A stretch of 19,292 nucleotides of DNA from Candidatus Firestonebacteria bacterium RIFOXYA2_FULL_40_8. GTDB taxonomy: Bacteria > Oederibacteriota > D2-FULL-39-29. The translations under genes were made by a program, and so were the position numbers. Shown piece after piece: positions 15,247-19,292 of this stretch. Where the stretch lies: assembly GCA_001778355.1 (NCBI GenBank), contig MFGS01000167.1, positions 8,981 to 28,272 of the forward strand, read 5' to 3'. The notes beneath the pieces were generated by a model. That model saw nothing but the letters and a program-made list of their open reading frames with translations. It was not told where the DNA came from and did not search any database. Positions within the stretch are counted from its first letter, which is position 1. Each line of letters begins with the position of its first letter.

Positions 15247-15275
15247 TTGACAATGTGGTTGCAAGTATATATAAT
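15247..15275 (+). promoter_or_regulatory. Perfect-consensus sigma70 promoter of the DUF4091 operon
   Basis: TTGACA (15247-15252) and TATAAT (15270-15275) are separated by exactly 17 bases, a 12/12 match to consensus. The start would be near 15282, leaving a leader of about 160 bases with a hairpin at 15394-15415. Confidence 0.8.
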
Positions 15276-15379
15276 TGAAAAACCAAAGTCTTGTTGGAAG
15301 ATAGATGCAGGATATATTATAAAAAAAGTCAAGGATATTGGAGTCATCGCTTATATCAGTGGAATCCTGTAGCTTTGAA

Positions 15380-15415
15380 ATCTCTTCGAAAGATCCGCCA
15401 AATATAACTGGCGGA
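15380..15415 (+). repeat. 36-bp dispersed hairpin repeat, copy 2
   Basis: This element begins ATCTCTTCGAAAGA and continues with the hairpin TCCGCCA (15394-15400), an 8-base loop and TGGCGGA (15409-15415). It is 31/36 identical to 12763-12798 in reverse orientation. It lies in the operon leader, 29 bases before the start codon, and ends 17 bases before the AAAGGAGG ribosome site. Confidence 0.75.
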
Positions 15416-15444
15416 AGTGGAATCGTTTTATCAAAGGAGGGCTA

Positions 15445-17148
15445 ATGAAGAAGTTTTTATTAGTTTGTTTGTCATTATTATTGTCAGGTTCGATAGTTTC
15501 AGCCAAGGATGTCTCCGCAACAAAATCCATGCGGGCACTCAGGAATGATAATTTCAATGAAGGTCAGCTTGGCACGCTGGAGATACAGATGAACGTCGGC
15601 AAATGCTTTTTGTCGGAGTTCCAAAAGAACAAGCCGGTAGAACCGCCCGCGGATGCGGCAAAAAGGGGGTATTATATATTCCTAAGGAACTATTTATTTG
15701 ATATCACACCGTTCACCAATCCTACGGCGCAGGAGATGGCAAAAAAAGAGATAAAAATATTTGCAACGCCTGGCGAGTATGAGCCGATAGTGTTCGGCGT
15801 ACAGGCCCTGGCAAATTTAAGCGGGATAAAAATAATTGTTTCCGATTTTGTAAATGAGAAAAATGAAAAAATACCTTCCGCCGCTTTTCAGGTAAATAAT
15901 GTTGAGTACAGGCCTCTCGGAATGGAAAGTGTTGTTGTGACGAGCTGGGTTTGCCAGAAAGTAAAGGATATTCCGAAACTGGAAGAGGGTCTTGCCAAGC
16001 AGATCTGGATAGATGTGAAAATTCCTGAGGAAGCAAAAGAAGGGGTTTATAAAGGAAAAGTTAGTTTTGCTCCCGCAAATAAACCGGCTTATGATATTCC
16101 GGTTGAAATAAAAGTGTTTCCGTATAAACTGCTGCAGCCTCCTATTGATGTTATGACCTGGGCGCCTATTATGGCCGGTACCTGGGATTTTGAACAATTG
16201 GAAAAAGAATTTATTGCTATAAAAGAACACGGGATGACCGGGGAAATCACCGGTTCCCTGGCTTCCGAGGGCGGTAATTTTACGAAAGCGAATAAATATA
16301 TGGAACTGGCAAAAAAAGCCGGGCTTCCCGGCAAGTTTGTGGATTTCAGCATGCATTGCCAGGGTACCAGCAGATATGATACCACGTACGGGTTCGGTGG
16401 TGCGAGAGGGGATCAGTTGTGGTCACAGGCCACTTATAATAAATTAACAGAGGCCGTCGAAGCTACAAAGAAAAACGCGGATGCCAACAAATGGCTGCCT
16501 TTTTCTATATATTTAACAACGGAACTTGGTTCTACGAATGCTGATCCTAACAAAGGCTATGAGAAAACAATTAAAGGCTCGCTGGAATATTATAAAGCGG
16601 CAAGAAAAGTACCCGGAATAAGCTTAATGGCTACTTTTAACAGGCAGGAACAGCTGACGCAGTGCTGGGACCTTCCGACACTGGATGAGTTCGGCTTTAA
16701 CGGAGAGATGTTCCCGGATTGGGAAAAAGGCGCAAAGAAAAAACCCTCATGGATGACATTTGTCAGTGTGAATGACAGGCTGGGCTATGGGCTTTATCTC
16801 TGGAAATACCGTATAACCGCCTGCAGGCCGTGGTGCTTATTCAATAGCGAACTGGTAAGGGATGAAACCTGTCTTTTGTATTATTATAATAAAGAGGAAC
16901 ATCCGGTGGTGCGATTTAAAAGGATACGCGAAGCAGTAGATGATTATAAATATATGTATACCTTATCCGAAACGGTAAAGCAGGCTAAAGCTAAAGGAAA
17001 AGATACTAAAGCCGCGGAACTGGTGATGCAAAAAATAACGGATAAAATACCTCATGATCATAAAAAAGACACTCCCGGCTTTGATTACACAAAAATGGAT
17101 GATATGAGATTTGAACTGGGACAGGAGATAGTTAAACTGCTGAAATAA
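15445..17148 (+). CDS. Secreted DUF4091/GH123-like carbohydrate-active protein
   Basis: This 567-residue protein has a clear Sec signal peptide (residues 1-20, ending SIVSA), so it is exported. A beta-rich N-terminal domain (about 85-235) contains 'GEYEPIVFGVQAL' and 'EGVYKGKVSF', as found before the barrel of GH123 and DUF4091 proteins. A likely TIM-barrel part follows. The C-terminal section has 'NDRLGYGLYLWKYR' (443-456) and 'RIREAVDDYKYMYTL' (493-507), the usual DUF4091 signature. Related proteins act on amino-sugar or other complex glycans, but I cannot identify catalytic residues or substrate here. AAAGGAGG lies 4 bases before the ATG. A perfect-consensus promoter drives it, and the fused regulator gene starts 3 bases after its stop. 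Confidence 0.75.
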   Translation: MKKFLLVCLSLLLSGSIVSAKDVSATKSMRALRNDNFNEGQLGTLEIQMNVGKCFLSEFQKNKPVEPPADAAKRGYYIFLRNYLFDITPFTNPTAQEMAKKEIKIFATPGEYEPIVFGVQALANLSGIKIIVSDFVNEKNEKIPSAAFQVNNVEYRPLGMESVVVTSWVCQKVKDIPKLEEGLAKQIWIDVKIPEEAKEGVYKGKVSFAPANKPAYDIPVEIKVFPYKLLQPPIDVMTWAPIMAGTWDFEQLEKEFIAIKEHGMTGEITGSLASEGGNFTKANKYMELAKKAGLPGKFVDFSMHCQGTSRYDTTYGFGGARGDQLWSQATYNKLTEAVEATKKNADANKWLPFSIYLTTELGSTNADPNKGYEKTIKGSLEYYKAARKVPGISLMATFNRQEQLTQCWDLPTLDEFGFNGEMFPDWEKGAKKKPSWMTFVSVNDRLGYGLYLWKYRITACRPWCLFNSELVRDETCLLYYYNKEEHPVVRFKRIREAVDDYKYMYTLSETVKQAKAKGKDTKAAELVMQKITDKIPHDHKKDTPGFDYTKMDDMRFELGQEIVKLLK

Positions 17149-17151
17149 AAC

Positions 17152-19292
17152 ATGAAAACGCCTTACATTGAAGAAAAACATAAATTAAAACGCATCAAAT
17201 CAGGTATTTCCGGGCTTGATGATATGTTTAATGGCGGGATAATTAAGGGCAGCCGGAGTTTATTTGTGGGGCTTTCCGGAACGGGGAAAACTATCCTTTC
17301 GCTTCAGTTCATCAAAGAAGGGCTCAGGTTAAACGAAAAGTGTATTTACATCTCCCTGCTTGAAGATCCGGAAAACTCTCTTAAATTCTACAGTATTGTG
17401 AATGTTGACTGGAATCTTCATTTGAAAAAGAAAGATTTGTTCCTGATGTATTTAAACACTTCCGAGATAAAAAAACTGGAAGAACGCCTTGCGGCTATTC
17501 TTAAAACCACGGAAGTCCAGAGGATCGTGATAGACGGATTTTCCGCCATGGTGAAAGAAAAGGCCTATGAGGATATTTATAAAGCTCTGATGTTCATTCA
17601 GAAAAAAGGCATCTCCAGCCTGCTGACCTCCTCCGGCTTTGAGAGAAGGAATTCCGGCGGCGGCAATACATCTCCTTTGCTCGAGTTTGTGGACAACGTT
17701 GTTGTTTTAAAACAGCTGGAAACTGACGGGGATATTACCAGGACGGTTAATATCATAAAAGCTAAAGGTACTTTTTACGATACAAAGACACGGGAAGTTA
17801 CGATAGGTAAAAACGGGATTGTGATAAATAAGATGCCGTTGAATGAGAACGGTGTAAACCGGAATATCATAAATGACTCCGAAGTAAAATACAATCTTTG
17901 GGGCGGATTTCTTAAGGATGAACTTGTAAAGGATTTCAAAAGCAAGCATCCTAATATCGCGATCAGCAGAATGGACGAGGGCAGTTCAAGAGAGGAGATC
18001 AGGAGTGTTCTTGGCGCGCAAAATACGCCTCTTGGAGTTGTAGACCTGTCTTTTCAGGAAATTTGCAAGCCCATACGTGATAATTATTTAATGAGCCTAA
18101 ATGATATCTTTGCCCGTGATATATATTTCGAAGGCGCATTGGAAGCGTGTTCTTCCAACGGGCAGATATACGGTATTCCTGATGATGTGGATTCCCGCCA
18201 TTTGTTCTATAGAAAAGATCTGCTGGCTAAACACGGAGTGACCCCTCCTGAGACCTGGCAGGAGCTGATAGAAGCAGCGAAATATATAATAGAGAAGGAA
18301 AAAGATCCCAACTTGAACGGTTTATCCTGTTATTGGAACACCGAAAAAAATCTGACCGGTTCATTTTTTGAAATGATCTGGGGTAACAACGGTGATGTTT
18401 ACGATAAAGACGGTAATACTATTATTGACAACAAGAAAGCCCGTGAAGCTTTGCAGTTAATGAAGGACTTGATCTATAAACATAAAATAATACCGAGAAA
18501 AATAATCGAAACCCTTTCGCCTCCTGAGGTTACGGAACTATTCATAAAAGGTGAAACCGTGTTCCATGTTTCTTCCTGTGAGTTCATCTTTTACCGCTAC
18601 AAGCAGAGCAGTTTCTTTAAAGACAAGGTTGCGATCAGGCCTTTGCCTAAAATGCAAAAAGACGCGGAGCATTACAATGTTATAAACGGCCGGGCGTTAT
18701 CAATTCCGAAGAATACGAGATATCCGGAGTCCGCGATATCCTTTTTGAAATTTGTGACCAGCGTAAAGATAAGCAGGCAGTGTGAAATAGACGGCGGCTG
18801 GCCTTTCCCCGCGAAGACGGTGTTCTGGGAGGATAAAGAGATACTTTCTGTAAAACCGTATTATGCTCAGGCGAAGAATCTTTTGAAGAATTATAAAAAT
18901 CCATATATGGACATTAACAATTACGATATAATCTTTAATCTTGCGAAAAGTAATGTTGAAAAAGTTATCCGGGGGGAGAAAGAACCGGGAGAAATACTTG
19001 ACCATTTATCGAAAGAGATCTCCCTTCTTGCGAAGCACCATAAGACGTATAGCAAGATTGTAGAGAACATAATGACCAGTGTCCGTGAAAATTACGATAA
19101 AGTAATGTCCCTGGACAATATTGCAAGGGAAGTCCGCCTGAGCCCGTCGCATGTCGGGAAGATTTTTAAGATGGAAACGGGTACGACCATCTTTGATTAC
19201 GTGATAAAAGTAAAGATAGATAAAGCGAGAGAATTTCTAATGGATATAAGATACAATATCAGCGAAGTAGCCGCAAAAACCGGTTATACCGA
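17152..19292 (+). CDS. KaiC-like ATPase / solute-binding / AraC HTH fusion regulator (3' partial)
   Basis: One uninterrupted frame of 713 codons runs off the window end and holds three domains. Residues 14-230 are a KaiC/GvpD/RAD55-type RecA-fold ATPase: 'SGISGLDDMFNGG', Walker A GLSGTGKT (40-47), E71 in 'ISLLEDPE', Walker B IVID (125-128), and the closing 'VDNVVVL' and 'IIKAKGTFYD'. Residues 244-627 are a family 1 extracellular solute-binding fold: 'LVKDFKSKHPNIAI', 'GQIYGIPDDVDSRHLFYRKD', 'TWQELIEAAKY', 'EVTELFIKGETVF', 'ALSIPKNTRYPESAISFLKF'. Residues 640-713 are an AraC-type domain, with the first HTH 'LDNIAREVRLSPSHVGKIFK' and the start of the second 'NISEVAAKTGYT'; about 25-30 residues are missing. 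There is no signal peptide or membrane segment, so the whole chain should be cytoplasmic. It follows the DUF4091 gene by 3 bases and has no strong ribosome site, which suggests translational coupling. Inferred role: sugar-responsive, possibly ATP-gated transcription factor. Confidence 0.88.
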   Translation, partial: MKTPYIEEKHKLKRIKSGISGLDDMFNGGIIKGSRSLFVGLSGTGKTILSLQFIKEGLRLNEKCIYISLLEDPENSLKFYSIVNVDWNLHLKKKDLFLMYLNTSEIKKLEERLAAILKTTEVQRIVIDGFSAMVKEKAYEDIYKALMFIQKKGISSLLTSSGFERRNSGGGNTSPLLEFVDNVVVLKQLETDGDITRTVNIIKAKGTFYDTKTREVTIGKNGIVINKMPLNENGVNRNIINDSEVKYNLWGGFLKDELVKDFKSKHPNIAISRMDEGSSREEIRSVLGAQNTPLGVVDLSFQEICKPIRDNYLMSLNDIFARDIYFEGALEACSSNGQIYGIPDDVDSRHLFYRKDLLAKHGVTPPETWQELIEAAKYIIEKEKDPNLNGLSCYWNTEKNLTGSFFEMIWGNNGDVYDKDGNTIIDNKKAREALQLMKDLIYKHKIIPRKIIETLSPPEVTELFIKGETVFHVSSCEFIFYRYKQSSFFKDKVAIRPLPKMQKDAEHYNVINGRALSIPKNTRYPESAISFLKFVTSVKISRQCEIDGGWPFPAKTVFWEDKEILSVKPYYAQAKNLLKNYKNPYMDINNYDIIFNLAKSNVEKVIRGEKEPGEILDHLSKEISLLAKHHKTYSKIVENIMTSVRENYDKVMSLDNIAREVRLSPSHVGKIFKMETGTTIFDYVIKVKIDKAREFLMDIRYNISEVAAKTGYT

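Larger units (their letters stand above)
14884..15444. other. Divergent regulatory region between typA and the DUF4091 operon
   Basis: These 561 bases separate typA (leftward) from the glycan gene (rightward). The left part holds the typA leader and promoter. The right part holds a perfect-consensus + strand promoter (15247-15275), a 12-mer ATCAGTGGAATC (15355-15366) shared with the spacer before nrdR, and the 36-bp hairpin repeat (15380-15415). A 60-codon GTG-started frame at 15190-15372 has a possible AAAAGGA site, but the strong promoter lies inside it and the peptide resembles nothing I know. I do not call it a gene. Confidence 0.6.

Noticed and set aside
15190..15372. 60-codon GTG-started open frame before the DUF4091 gene
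   Set aside because: It has a passable ribosome site, but a perfect-consensus promoter lies inside it, the peptide is unrecognisable, and it overlaps repeat material.
15817..16356. Minus-strand 179-codon frame opposite the DUF4091 gene
   Set aside because: It is the complement of a well-supported gene with signal peptide and family motifs, and the antisense peptide is low-complexity Phe/His/Asn.

Overview
The window looks like a chromosome fragment from an uncultured Gram-negative bacterium with moderately low GC. A class A RNase P RNA, NrdR, a type IV pilus ATPase pair, a TatA-like subunit, a polyprenyl diphosphate synthase and a lipoprotein signal all point to a diderm bacterium. The intergenic regions carry an unusual load of short degenerate tandem words and palindromes. 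That habit, together with the mixed gene order, suggests a candidate phylum of the Omnitrophota/Elusimicrobiota/Firestonebacteria type. This placement is inference, not demonstrated. No tRNA, CRISPR array, transposase or phage gene was seen.

Layout. Positions 1-435 hold the C-terminal end of a GH94-type glycoside phosphorylase. Next is an AT-rich pair of unrecognised envelope proteins (456-1993): a lipoprotein and a membrane-anchored protein with two FG-GAP-like calcium loops. A compact + strand run follows (2207-7714): nrdR, pilB, pilT, pilC and a trans-polyprenyl diphosphate synthase. Then come a class I aminotransferase with a hairpin-rich leader (7958-9127), a 58-residue TatA-type protein (9279-9455), a small transaldolase (9693-10337), a coiled-coil/zinc-ribbon protein (10353-11057), a ten-helix EamA/DMT transporter (11161-12003) and rnpB with its own promoter and terminator (about 12155-12559). 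typA/bipA (13021-14883) is the only clear minus-strand gene. It has a strong terminator at its 3' end and a possible attenuator in its leader.

The most unusual part is the right end. A perfect-consensus sigma70 promoter (TTGACA, 17-bp spacer, TATAAT, 15247-15275) lies upstream of a secreted DUF4091/GH123-like glycan-active protein (15445-17148). Three bases after its stop codon begins one very long open frame (17152 to the window end, at least 713 residues). It fuses a KaiC/RAD55-like RecA-fold ATPase, a complete family 1 sugar-ABC solute-binding domain with no signal peptide, and a C-terminal AraC-type DNA-binding domain. I read it as a cytoplasmic, possibly ATP-gated, sugar-sensing transcription factor that may control the glycan gene in front of it. 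I know of no described regulator with this architecture, and it is the strongest candidate in the window for an undescribed system.

A second theme is intergenic. Five loci carry exactly four tandem 7-mers, with a different word family at different loci, and one carries four 9-mers. Two of the 7-mer quartets form the arms of a long inverted repeat in front of tatA. A separate 36-bp hairpin repeat occurs in opposite orientations on either side of typA.
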